DNA from: Leptolyngbya sp. Heron Island J
GTDB lineage: Bacteria; Cyanobacteriota; Cyanobacteriia; Phormidesmidales; Phormidesmidaceae
Assembly: GCF_000482245.1 (NCBI RefSeq)
Contig: NZ_AWNH01000047.1
Span: forward strand, 1 to 64,000
Direction of reading: 5' to 3'
Length of the DNA stretch: 64,000 nt
The notes beneath the pieces are model-generated. The model was not told the DNA's origin and did not search any database. It saw only the letters and a list, made by a program, of their open reading frames with translations. A program made the translations under genes and the position numbers. Shown here in pieces: positions 33,657 to 42,502 of this stretch (the stretch's first letter is position 1; every line of letters starts with the position of its first letter).

Positions 33657-35924
33657 ATGCTAGGTGATGCTCTTAATGGGGTGATTGGCCCTATTTTTGA
33701 GACGACTTGGAATGTGCTGAAGAATCAGTATGATGCTGGGTTGCAGCACGTTGATGATGAACAAAAGCGACTTTATGTGCAGCAGGCGACTGAACGTGCA
33801 GCGCAAGCATATCATCAGAAGTATTTGGAGCGGCATTGTAATGTGAAAGTGCTGCCGGGGCTTATGAAAGAAGCTATGCCCCTAGATACGATTTATACAG
33901 CGGTAAAGTTTTTAGGTGACTCGGACCTGAAATACTTCTCAACGCTGGATGACTTGGAGGAGATGTATCGTCAGTCTGGCAAGCGGAGGTTTCGAGTTGG
34001 TAGTGATGAGCGGAAAGATGGTTTAGATGCTGCCAACCAAGAACAGTATTTGATGGTGCTGGGTGGTCCTGGCGTGGGTAAAAGTACCTTTCTACGCAAG
34101 TTAGGACTGGAAGCGCTGAAGGGAAATCTGGCCCACGATCTGATGCCTGTTTTTATTGAGTTAAAGTCATTTAAGAGTGATGAACAAACGATTGCTCAGG
34201 CGATTACTAAAGAGTTAGAAATTGCCGGTTTTCCTGGGCCGGAGACTTTGGTGGAGTCACTCTTAGCAGAAGGCAAAATACTAGTTTTGCTGGATGGATT
34301 GGATGAGGTGCCTGCTAAGCAAGAGAATGATGTAATTGATCAGGTTCGTGATTTTTGCGATCGCTACAGTCAAAATCGCTTTGTCAGCTCCTGTCGTATT
34401 GCTGCCTACAAGGGAGGCTTTAATCGATTTATCGATGTAACAATGGCAGAGTTTGATGATGAACAGATTGAGCAGTTTATTAAACGTTGGTTTAGCTCAG
34501 ATCTAGATATTCAAGCAGGAACAGCCCTGAGATTTTGGAATCTATTATGTCAACCTGAAAATGAAGCAGCAAAAGAACTAGCGCAAACACCACTATTGCT
34601 TACGTTTCTTTGTTTGACATACGATCGTTCCCAAAATTTACCCACAGTGCGCAGTACTCTATATGGAGATGCGTTGAACATTTTGCTTAAGGAATGGGCT
34701 GCTGAAAAAAGGCTAGAGCAAGATCCAATTTATCAAGGATTTCATGCTGATTTGGAAAAAGAATTGCTGGCTGAGATTGCATATGAAAGTTTTTCTGAGA
34801 ATCAACTCTTTTTCTCAAAAGCTGAACTTGTTGAACGAGTTTCAAGTTTTTTAGAGGATACTTTGAATGCTCCAAAATATTTGGATGGAGTAGCGGTGCT
34901 TAAGGCGATTGAGAAACAGCAAGGAATATTAGTTGAGCGCGCACCAGATGCTTATTCCTTTTCGCATCTCACATTGCAAGAATATCTAGTGGCCCAATAT
35001 ATCAGCAATCAGTGGATAACAGGCAAGTTGGTGAGCCATCATTTAACTGATAGACGTTGGCGAGAGGTATTTTTGTTGGTTTCTGGCTTATTAGGTAAAC
35101 GTAGTTATGAGATGTGGCTACTTATGCAGCGTCAGGCGAGTCACTGGATTGATTCTCCGCATCTTCAATCCTTATTGAATTGGGTTATTAAACCTTTTGG
35201 CAAAGACAATACTTTTGTAAGTGATGCCATATTAGTTAGGGCACGTTTTCTCCATTCATTCTTGAAGCTTATCAACGCACAACTTACCGTCAGTTTAGAA
35301 TTCATTGATATTTCTTCCGAAAATGCTATCACTATGGTTAGCAAGGGAAGGATGATAAATCTTGCGAACACTTATCTTGACTATATTTCTAGGGTTTCCA
35401 CTATTGTCAATGCAACGCTGAGTGCGAGTGCTACTACCATGGATATTATTGTTGCCACTCGTCAAGAAAATACGCTTGGAGTTGGTGATCTTGCTGATTT
35501 TCTGGCAACAGTTGTCTTGGGCTCTAGTTCCTATGTGCCGGTTCTTAAAACTAATAAAGATTTTAATAAGAGTGAATATATGGAGACTCTTGCTACAAGT
35601 CTTGCGATCGTTAATGCAATCGCTGATACGATAGAGAATAAGACTCTAGTCAAGAGATTTGGTGATTTGAGTGATCAATTACCTGGAATCGATTCAGAAG
35701 TATCGAAATGGATTGCCTTTGCTTTTGACTGTACAAAAGTGTATTTCGATATGTTTGATTTGGCTGATAAATCGTTTATGTTGACTCCAGAGGATGCGCA
35801 TTCACTAGACAATTATCTCTACTCAGTTAAGCTCATCCTCGATTGTAAAAATGCTGCTGTGCGAGTTTCTCGTCAGCAATGGGAATCTATTGAATCCAGA
35901 TTGCTTAGAGTATCTACAAATTGA
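33657..35924 (+). CDS. NACHT-domain STAND NTPase
   Basis: The protein is about 755 residues. Numbering follows ATG 33651; I prefer ATG 33657, which has GAGGG six bases upstream. Residues 1-115 form a helical N-terminal domain without a known effector motif. The NACHT core follows: Walker A GGPGVGKST at 138-146, Walker B LVLLDGLDEVP at 211-221, sensor SSCRIA near 246, EFDDEQIEQFIKRWF at 267-281, and a winged-helix part with LAQTPLLLTFLCLTYDRS. YSFSHLTLQEYLVAQYI lies near 440. The C-terminal 250 residues are helical, with no LRR, TPR or WD repeats seen. Bacterial NACHT proteins are known antiphage or stress STAND ATPases. It overlaps the convergent hydrolase gene by 11 bases. Confidence 0.9.
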   Translation: MLGDALNGVIGPIFETTWNVLKNQYDAGLQHVDDEQKRLYVQQATERAAQAYHQKYLERHCNVKVLPGLMKEAMPLDTIYTAVKFLGDSDLKYFSTLDDLEEMYRQSGKRRFRVGSDERKDGLDAANQEQYLMVLGGPGVGKSTFLRKLGLEALKGNLAHDLMPVFIELKSFKSDEQTIAQAITKELEIAGFPGPETLVESLLAEGKILVLLDGLDEVPAKQENDVIDQVRDFCDRYSQNRFVSSCRIAAYKGGFNRFIDVTMAEFDDEQIEQFIKRWFSSDLDIQAGTALRFWNLLCQPENEAAKELAQTPLLLTFLCLTYDRSQNLPTVRSTLYGDALNILLKEWAAEKRLEQDPIYQGFHADLEKELLAEIAYESFSENQLFFSKAELVERVSSFLEDTLNAPKYLDGVAVLKAIEKQQGILVERAPDAYSFSHLTLQEYLVAQYISNQWITGKLVSHHLTDRRWREVFLLVSGLLGKRSYEMWLLMQRQASHWIDSPHLQSLLNWVIKPFGKDNTFVSDAILVRARFLHSFLKLINAQLTVSLEFIDISSENAITMVSKGRMINLANTYLDYISRVSTIVNATLSASATTMDIIVATRQENTLGVGDLADFLATVVLGSSSYVPVLKTNKDFNKSEYMETLATSLAIVNAIADTIENKTLVKRFGDLSDQLPGIDSEVSKWIAFAFDCTKVYFDMFDLADKSFMLTPEDAHSLDNYLYSVKLILDCKNAAVRVSRQQWESIESRLLRVSTN

Positions 35925-36807
35925 TTACTTTGTGAAGTGTCCAAGTCCGAATTAGCGGATTTACTAACTCAGGTCGATCATCATGAGGGCAATGCCCAGC
36001 ATCTAGAAAATGTTCCTCAATATCATCGTAATACTTTCTAAAGAGCTGACTGCGCTGTTCGCAGTTCATCCAAGGGTCTTTGGTGCCCCACAACAACAGT
36101 AGAGGGCGCTCTAACTGCGACAACAATACATCTACTCGCTCACCTCTTGGAGCCTTGAACAAGGCGGCAAATGCAGCTGGCGCATCCCTTTCTGTTGCTG
36201 GACGATAGATGTTCTCGATCAGTTCTTCGGTGACTGCATCTTGATTCACGTAGACCTGTTTGAGGGTTTTGCGAATATAGGACTTGTTGCGGACAAATTG
36301 AAAGACAAACCAGCTGGGGATGGGGCTGAGGATAATGTTTTTAATCAGCTCACCAATGGTTTTCTTGAGAGGACTAGGCTCTTCGGTGGGCATCTGATCT
36401 TTAAATGAGCCCACACCGTTGAGCAGTACAGCACCTTTGACCCATTGGGGGCAAGTGGCGGCGGTAAACAAACAGCTGTAGCCGCCGATGGAATTTCCTG
36501 CAATCACGGCTGGTCGACCGATAATCTGCTCGATAAAGTTGCTGAGCTGGTCACGCCATAGATCAGAGCTATAGCCACCTGACGGCTTAGACGACCGGCC
36601 AAAGCCGATCAGATCGATAGCCCATACATCAAAGTCTTGCTGGAGTTCGTCGATGTTTTTGAGCCAGTGGTCGGTGGATGCGCCAAAGCCGTGGACCAGT
36701 AGCAGCGGTGGCCGATCGGTGCGGGGCTCACCAGCGCGTACGTAGTAGACGGTGAAGTTACGCCAGGTCCAGGTATTTCCGATGGCGGGGGCGGCTGCGA
36801 TGGTCAT
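35914..36807 (-). CDS. Alpha/beta-fold hydrolase
   Basis: This 297-residue hydrolase has LLLVHGFGASTDHW (oxyanion HGFG near residue 38), the nucleophile elbow AGNSIGGYS with Ser near 106, the acid in LLWGTKDPWM near 243, and the catalytic His in DAGHCPHDDRPE near 272. The GNSIGG elbow and the overall layout resemble cyanobacterial and plastid esterases related to pheophytinase, but the substrate is not proven. It is convergent with the NACHT gene, overlapping by 11 bases, and divergent from the membrane protein gene. Confidence 0.88.
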   Translation of the reverse strand: MTIAAAPAIGNTWTWRNFTVYYVRAGEPRTDRPPLLLVHGFGASTDHWLKNIDELQQDFDVWAIDLIGFGRSSKPSGGYSSDLWRDQLSNFIEQIIGRPAVIAGNSIGGYSCLFTAATCPQWVKGAVLLNGVGSFKDQMPTEEPSPLKKTIGELIKNIILSPIPSWFVFQFVRNKSYIRKTLKQVYVNQDAVTEELIENIYRPATERDAPAAFAALFKAPRGERVDVLLSQLERPLLLLWGTKDPWMNCEQRSQLFRKYYDDIEEHFLDAGHCPHDDRPELVNPLIRTWTLHKVINL

Positions 36808-36829
36808 GGGTAGATTGAAGGCGTTTATT

Positions 36830-36848
36830 AAGTAATATTTCGTTACTT
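36830..36848. promoter_or_regulatory. Inverted repeat in a divergent promoter region
   Basis: AAGTAA and TTACTT flank seven bases, between the divergent hydrolase (start 36807) and membrane-protein (start 36929) genes. It is a possible operator; the evidence is symmetry only. Confidence 0.25.
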
Positions 36849-36928
36849 GTTTAAGTCTATCGTGGGTTACACATCCTGGCAGCAGCGGGCGGCTAGGCTA
36901 GGACTATGTGTGCTGTGCTGCCCCCGCT

Positions 36929-38383
36929 ATGACATCAATTCGTTCTCGATCTTCTCGTGTTCGTACGTTTCAGCTGTGGTTTGAGCGGTTGATGGTTGCG
37001 ATCGCAACCGCAAACCTACTGCTGGTCTTTTTTGACCTCAGCTATATCCGGTTTCGTGATCAATACCTCAGGGTATTACCAGAGCTAACCACCTTGTATG
37101 GAGGGACCTTTAAGGGGATTGAACCCCATCGGGTGACGGAGGCTTACTTAGATGATGTTGATGAACTGAAGCAGATTTTAGAGGCTGAAGAGCTGGGGCT
37201 AGAATCGCCTGAGGCGCGTCGGCAGCTAGCAGTACTGCGGCAGAGCAGTGTCACCCTGGTGGATGAAGACCCGTTTGCAGTGGCGAATAAGTCGGGCACG
37301 CTGGAGCGGATTAAAAAGGAAATGCGCGATCACACAGGCCAGGAAAATTCCTCTAAAGATGCCTTTCGCATGTTCTGGAGTGAGGCATACCTGGAGCAAG
37401 GTTGGCGCGAGCAACTGGACTTTTTTGATACGGAGGTTCGACCGCGGATCAAGACCAATTACTGGCGGGGGATTGGGTTCAATGGCTTGCCCACCGACCG
37501 CTTCTGGATTATCGATCTTCCCTTTATTGCCCTATTTGCAGTTGAATTTCTGGGGCGCACCCTATATCTCAGCCGTCGCCATGCCAACACGACTTGGCTA
37601 GATGCCATGCTGTGGCGAATATACGATGCTCCATTATTTCTGCCATTCTGGCGCTGGCTGCGGGTGATTCCGGTGGTGGTGCGTTCCAATCAAGCCCAGT
37701 TGTCCCATCTTGATCCAATTCAGAGTCGCCTGAATCGTATTTTGATTAGTCAGTTTGCGGTCGAACTGACTGAGGTCGTTTTTCTACGCATGATTGACCA
37801 GGTGCAAAACCTGATTAAAGAGGGTCAGATCAGCCGCTGGCTGTTTGAGCTGACCAGCCAGCAAGGCTATATTGACCTAAATGATGTCAACGAAGTCCAA
37901 ACGATTGCCCAGAAAATCAGCGACATCATCGTTAATAAAGTTTTACCGGAGATCAAACCGGAAATCGATGCAGTGCTAAGCCATAGCGTTACTGGAGCGC
38001 TTGCCCAGGCTCCAGCCTATCAAGGGTTGAAGTTGTTGCCAGGGTTTACCACCCTGTCTACTCAGATCACCCAGCAGATTTCCGCAGAAGTCTCCAAAAA
38101 TCTCTACGGTGCTTTGCAGCAGGCATTGGCAGATGAGCAAGGGGCGGCCCTGTTTACCAAACTAGTCGAGAGCTTTGGTAAAAATCTGCGGGATGAAATG
38201 CGCCAGGGGAACACTCTAGAGGAGCTGCAGGAGTTGCTGGATGCTTTACTGGAAGAAGTGAAAGTGAACTACGTTGCCCGGATTGCTGAAAATGACATGG
38301 AGACCAGACGGGCAGATACCTATCGTCTCTATGGCACGACTCAAAAAGCGCGGCCTACACCGACAAAATTACTGGGCCGATAA
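36929..38383 (+). CDS. Conserved cyanobacterial membrane protein, unknown
   Basis: The protein is about 484 residues from ATG 36929; a GTG seven codons earlier is less likely. One transmembrane helix is near the N-terminus (LMVAIATANLLLVFFDLSYI). A large soluble loop follows, then a second helix (FWIIDLPFIALFAVEFLG) and a short hydrophobic segment rich in Trp (LFLPFWRWLRVIPVVV). The C-terminal 230 residues are helical and charged, with repeated amphipathic patterns. The layout vaguely recalls ion-channel-like or scaffold proteins, but no pore motif is visible. Function is unknown. Confidence 0.7.
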   Translation: MTSIRSRSSRVRTFQLWFERLMVAIATANLLLVFFDLSYIRFRDQYLRVLPELTTLYGGTFKGIEPHRVTEAYLDDVDELKQILEAEELGLESPEARRQLAVLRQSSVTLVDEDPFAVANKSGTLERIKKEMRDHTGQENSSKDAFRMFWSEAYLEQGWREQLDFFDTEVRPRIKTNYWRGIGFNGLPTDRFWIIDLPFIALFAVEFLGRTLYLSRRHANTTWLDAMLWRIYDAPLFLPFWRWLRVIPVVVRSNQAQLSHLDPIQSRLNRILISQFAVELTEVVFLRMIDQVQNLIKEGQISRWLFELTSQQGYIDLNDVNEVQTIAQKISDIIVNKVLPEIKPEIDAVLSHSVTGALAQAPAYQGLKLLPGFTTLSTQITQQISAEVSKNLYGALQQALADEQGAALFTKLVESFGKNLRDEMRQGNTLEELQELLDALLEEVKVNYVARIAENDMETRRADTYRLYGTTQKARPTPTKLLGR

Positions 38384-38613
38384 TCAGGATCTTTATTAGT
38401 TCGCATGAACTATATTGAAAGTGGGGTTTGAAGTTTGAGGGGCTGGTTCTGCAGACGTGCTTAAGCGTTAGCGACCCTCGACAAAATATAGCTTGTATTA
38501 ATTGCCCATTATCGATACTCTGTAGCAGCTAAACCAGAGTCTGCTAACTCCAAACTACACTCCAGCCTCAACATTTCAACCGCCCATACCCAGCTCATCG
38601 CCCATCGATTGTC

Positions 38614-41600
38614 TTGACCGAACCCACTGCCACCTCCATCGCTACGCAAGCATCGGTCGCTGCTAAGATTCCCCAGCAGCGATGGCAGATTTTTCCACCC
38701 CAAGTACAGCAGGCGCAGCGGATGGCAACGGTGACTCAGCTCTCGCCGTTACTGGCCCAGGTGCTAATTAACCGGGGGATTCAAACCCCGGAGCAGGCCT
38801 GGCTGTATCTTGATCCGGAAACGCAGCAGCTACCATCCCCCCTGGATGAGTTTCCAGATTTACTGCGTAGCGTAGATCTGCTGGCGACGGCCATTGAGCA
38901 GGGGCACAAAATTGCCATCTGTGGTGACTATGATGCCGATGGCATGACCAGTACGGCCTTGCTGCTGAGGGCTTTGTGGCACCTAGGAGCCGATGCTCAC
39001 TATGCCATTCCTAGCCGCATGCAAGAAGGCTACGGTATCAACCGGCGTATTGTGGAAGAGTTTTATCAGGAAGGGGTGAGATTAATTCTCACCGTAGATA
39101 ATGGCATTGCGGCCTATGAACCGATTGCTCGGGCGGTGGAGCTGGGGCTAACGGTGATTATTACCGACCACCACGATCTGCCAGAACAACTGCCTCCGGC
39201 CCAGGCTATCCTCAATCCAAAACTGTTGCCGACGATTTCTCCTTACTATGGTGTGGCAGGTGTCGGTGTGGCGTATATTCTGGCGGTATGTCTGGCCCAG
39301 GCGCTCAATCGCACCCAGGATCTCACGGCGTCATCATTGGAGTTGTTTACCCTGGGAACCATTGCTGATTTAGCTCCCCTGGTAGGGGTTAACCGTCGTT
39401 GGGTGCGGCGAGGGCTACAGTTGTTGCCAAAGTCTCGGATTCCAGGGATTCAGGCGCTGATTGAGGTGGCTGGGCTAGATCAGGGTAAAAAGGCCCTCAA
39501 GCCTGAAGCGATTGGCTTTCGCCTGGGACCTCGCATCAATGCGGTGGGGCGAATCGCTGATCCGCAGATTGTTATTGATATGCTCACAACTGAAGATGTG
39601 GGAATTGCTCTGCAGCGGGCCATGCAGTGTGAAGAGACTAACACCCTGCGACAGCGCATGTGTGAGCTGATTGAAACCCAGGCAGTAGCTTGGTGTGAGC
39701 AACAACAGACCCAGGGTAAACTCGACCTGCAACAACAGCGGGTGCTGGTAGTGGTTCAACCCGACTGGCACCACGGCGTGATTGGAATTGTTGCCTCGCG
39801 TTTAGTTGAACGCTACGGCGTGCCTGTGTTTATTGGCACCTATGAAGATAAAGAACAAAAAGAAATTCGCGGCTCAGCCCGTGGCATTCCTGAATTTAAT
39901 GTGTTTGAAGCGCTACAGGCCTGTGATGATTTGTTGGGTAAATACGGTGGGCACCGGGCTGCAGGAGGATTTACCTTTGCAGCGAAAAACCTGCGCCAGG
40001 TGACTGCGCGGCTAAGTCATTTTGCTTGTCAACATCTGCAGCCAGAATATCTCAAGCCTCTGGTCACCGTCGATGTTAAAGCGAATCTGGCGGATATTAC
40101 GCTCAGTCTTTACGAACAAATCGATTGTCTGCATCCCTGTGGTATCCAAAATTCTGAGCCTATGTTTTGGACGCCTTTGGTAAATGTGATTGAGCAGCAG
40201 ATTGTGGGCAAAGATCGCAGACATCTCAAGCTGACTCTGGCGCACACCCATCCAGAGACACGTCAAGTAACGTCCATTAAAGCCATTGCCTGGCGTTGGG
40301 CCGAGTATCATCCACTGCCCCATCAGATCGATATTGCTTACAAAATTCGTCTGAATGAGTGGCAAGGTAAACAATCTGTAGAGCTGGAACTGGTTGGCTT
40401 AAAGCTGGCTCAGCCAGACTTGACTGCTGGTTCAATTCCACCTTGGTCAGAAGCCGTGAGTAATGTAGTGGAGACTCCGGTGGCTGGCGATAGTGCACCT
40501 GTTAGTGGGAACCCGGTTGCGCAGCCGCTGCCACAGCCGACAGATTCGCTGACGGTTAGCCCTAAACACTCAACGGATCGATCCTTGGAACTCCCTCCGG
40601 TGAATGGCCAGAGTCCTAAAGTGGCTGAGCCTGCGCCGATCATCGAGTCCTTCGTATCGTCATCCCAGGCGAGTGCTGTGGATAGTTTGCCAGTGGCGGC
40701 TACCCATGCTGAATTTGTTTATAGCAAACGCCGCTACATCAGTACTATTGAACACGACAATTCCCAAGAATTGCAGATTCGTAATTGGGAGGGGCATTTG
40801 TTGGTGGTGCAGCTGGTCCAGCGCCGTGGTGTCCTGTATATGCCGAATGAGACGCCTGAAGTGGTGGATTTGTCCGACACTTACTATTTCAATTTGTTGC
40901 GGGCTGGGTTAAATGCGCTGGAGCTGAAACAAAAAACGAGCTTGTTAATCCACAAAGATGAGCTACTGGCAGAGCAAAATGCGCTTCTCCAAGAAAAGGA
41001 TAGTCAAATCGCGACGCTCAACCAGCAAATTCAAATGCTAGAGGATAAGATTACTCAGCTGTCTGAGGAAAAGCAGACGGCATTTCAGCAGTTGCAAACG
41101 GAACTGCAACAGCAGCAGGCCGCGATCGCAAACCAGGAAGCCCATATTGTCCAATTACAAACCGATCAACCCCGGCGGACAGTGCCGCCCCCCGATCCCA
41201 CCGTCATCAAGCAGGAGGTACGTAAGGCCCTGGGTGATAGCGTTTGGTTTTGCATGCAGCCAGATTCCCAAAAGGAGCTTTGCTCCGCCTATCGCACGTA
41301 TCACATGCTGGAGTCCGAGGGGGCAGATCCTGATATTGCCGATTATTCAGAAGCCGGAATGCGTCTGAGCGCTGCTGTGGAACGTGAAGTAATGCAGCCG
41401 TTTTTTACAGACCTCTATGATTTTGTGCGATTGGAAGGTACTACGACTATTGGTGAAGTTAGCCTGGGTCCTAACCAGCAATACACCCTAGCCATGATGC
41501 CATCCTTGCTAGCAGAGCAGTGGCGCACGCTCAAACGCGATGCCCTAACGCAGCCACAAGCAATGCCAGAAAAGCAGCTCTATCAAACGTTTAAGCATTC

Positions 41601-41850
41601 AAATAGCTTAAATCGTCGTGATCGCGACCTGCTCACAGAATTTTTTGAGCAGTGGGAACATCCGATGGCGGTTTGCTTTGGTCAAAAAGGTAAACAATCG
41701 GCGGCCAGCTTAGACCAAATCAGCCGATTACAAACGATTGCGGCCCAGGGTGAAAGTTTTTTCTACGATTGGCATTACAAGTTACTGCGGCAGCTGGTCG
41801 TCGGTGGGGCTGATCGACGCGGTTTATTTCGGCAGATTTACGGAGGATAA
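38614..41850 (+). CDS. recJ: RecJ single-strand exonuclease with long C-terminal extension
   Basis: RecJ degrades single-stranded DNA 5' to 3' in recombination and mismatch repair. The start is TTG. The DHH phosphoesterase core shows CGDYDADG at 103-110, TVDNGIAAYEP near 160 and ITDHHDLPEQ near 183. DHHA1 has HHGVIGIVASRLVERYG near 386 and KYGGHRAAGGF near 443, and the OB part runs to about 600. The family norm is about 570-800 residues; this protein has 1078. The extra part has a Pro/Ser linker (600-695), a small beta domain (697-770: FVYSKRRYIS, WEGHLLVVQLVQRRGVLYM), a coiled coil (775-850: LLAEQNALLQEKDSQIATL) and a helical domain (865-1078). The extra domains are unrecognised. A DnaA-box array follows. 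Confidence 0.9.
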   Translation: MTEPTATSIATQASVAAKIPQQRWQIFPPQVQQAQRMATVTQLSPLLAQVLINRGIQTPEQAWLYLDPETQQLPSPLDEFPDLLRSVDLLATAIEQGHKIAICGDYDADGMTSTALLLRALWHLGADAHYAIPSRMQEGYGINRRIVEEFYQEGVRLILTVDNGIAAYEPIARAVELGLTVIITDHHDLPEQLPPAQAILNPKLLPTISPYYGVAGVGVAYILAVCLAQALNRTQDLTASSLELFTLGTIADLAPLVGVNRRWVRRGLQLLPKSRIPGIQALIEVAGLDQGKKALKPEAIGFRLGPRINAVGRIADPQIVIDMLTTEDVGIALQRAMQCEETNTLRQRMCELIETQAVAWCEQQQTQGKLDLQQQRVLVVVQPDWHHGVIGIVASRLVERYGVPVFIGTYEDKEQKEIRGSARGIPEFNVFEALQACDDLLGKYGGHRAAGGFTFAAKNLRQVTARLSHFACQHLQPEYLKPLVTVDVKANLADITLSLYEQIDCLHPCGIQNSEPMFWTPLVNVIEQQIVGKDRRHLKLTLAHTHPETRQVTSIKAIAWRWAEYHPLPHQIDIAYKIRLNEWQGKQSVELELVGLKLAQPDLTAGSIPPWSEAVSNVVETPVAGDSAPVSGNPVAQPLPQPTDSLTVSPKHSTDRSLELPPVNGQSPKVAEPAPIIESFVSSSQASAVDSLPVAATHAEFVYSKRRYISTIEHDNSQELQIRNWEGHLLVVQLVQRRGVLYMPNETPEVVDLSDTYYFNLLRAGLNALELKQKTSLLIHKDELLAEQNALLQEKDSQIATLNQQIQMLEDKITQLSEEKQTAFQQLQTELQQQQAAIANQEAHIVQLQTDQPRRTVPPPDPTVIKQEVRKALGDSVWFCMQPDSQKELCSAYRTYHMLESEGADPDIADYSEAGMRLSAAVEREVMQPFFTDLYDFVRLEGTTTIGEVSLGPNQQYTLAMMPSLLAEQWRTLKRDALTQPQAMPEKQLYQTFKHSNSLNRRDRDLLTEFFEQWEHPMAVCFGQKGKQSAASLDQISRLQTIAAQGESFFYDWHYKLLRQLVVGGADRRGLFRQIYGG

Positions 41851-41882
41851 ACCACAATTTCAAGTACACATCTGTCAAGACC

Positions 41883-41891
41883 TGTGGATAA
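41883..41891 (-). other. DnaA box, perfect TTATCCACA on the minus strand
   Basis: TGTGGATAA on the plus strand is the exact reverse complement of the consensus high-affinity DnaA box. It is oriented toward the box array 156 bases away. Confidence 0.6.
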
Positions 41892-42046
41892 CTTACTTGC
41901 GTCTTTGGGTGCAAGATATATGGATTTTTTTTGAAATATAAAGATAGCTAAAATTTTTGCATGCCAATGCCTTGAGGACTTCTAGCTGCTTAAATTCTTT
42001 AGTTTATGTCGGATTAAAGGTCAACGATAATAGCTGACTTCGTAGA

Positions 42047-42100
42047 ATTTCCACAAGTTTTCCACAGAGTTTCCACAGGTTTTCCACAGAGTTTTCCACA
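42047..42100 (+). other. Array of five DnaA-type boxes, helically phased
   Basis: The 9-mers start at 42047 (ATTTCCACA), 42058 (TTTTCCACA), 42069 (GTTTCCACA), 42080 (TTTTCCACA) and 42092 (TTTTCCACA). Spacing is 11, 11, 11 and 12 bp, so all boxes face the same side of the helix. TTTTCCACA is the form commonly reported for cyanobacterial DnaA boxes. The array may be a replication origin or a DnaA-titrating or regulatory site. Confidence 0.7.
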
Positions 42101-42502
42101 GGGGTAATAATGTGCGGAAATTGTCCGTAATTTAGTCGACGCAAAATATATCTGTATGACCAACCATAATTAATTCATGGGGAGTGGTCATAAGCAGTGC
42201 AGGTCAACCTAACCGTTTCGAGAATGATCGATACCATGGTTGAAGATTTCAGCTAACTAAATATTGAGTAATGTAGTTATGTTTGATCAAAGTGGGGACC
42301 CTGGACCTGTGTGTCGATGTACACATATTTATGTGTTGTCATATACAGAGAGGCTATTCTCTGCCGGTCAATATAAGTCTGAATTTCTATTGGATGTGAC
42401 GGCTATCAGTGCCAATCCGATGTCCGGTCTCTATCCTTAAAATTTGTATAACTAAGTGATACGACCCCTGCGTGCTTTTGCCGTATAAATACATAGATAC
42501 TG

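Larger units (their letters stand above)
41851..42502. other. Intergenic region with DnaA-box array, 652 bp
   Basis: The region holds one reverse TTATCCACA box, an AT-rich block (about 41911-41960), five direct TTTTCCACA-type boxes, and a second AT-rich block after 42105. No gene is seen. The promoter of the TPR gene lies at its right side. Confidence 0.7.

Noticed and set aside
42047-42100. Iteron array of a plasmid origin
   Set aside because: No Rep gene is nearby and the window is full of core chromosomal genes. The 9-mers match DnaA boxes better than typical 18-22 bp iterons.
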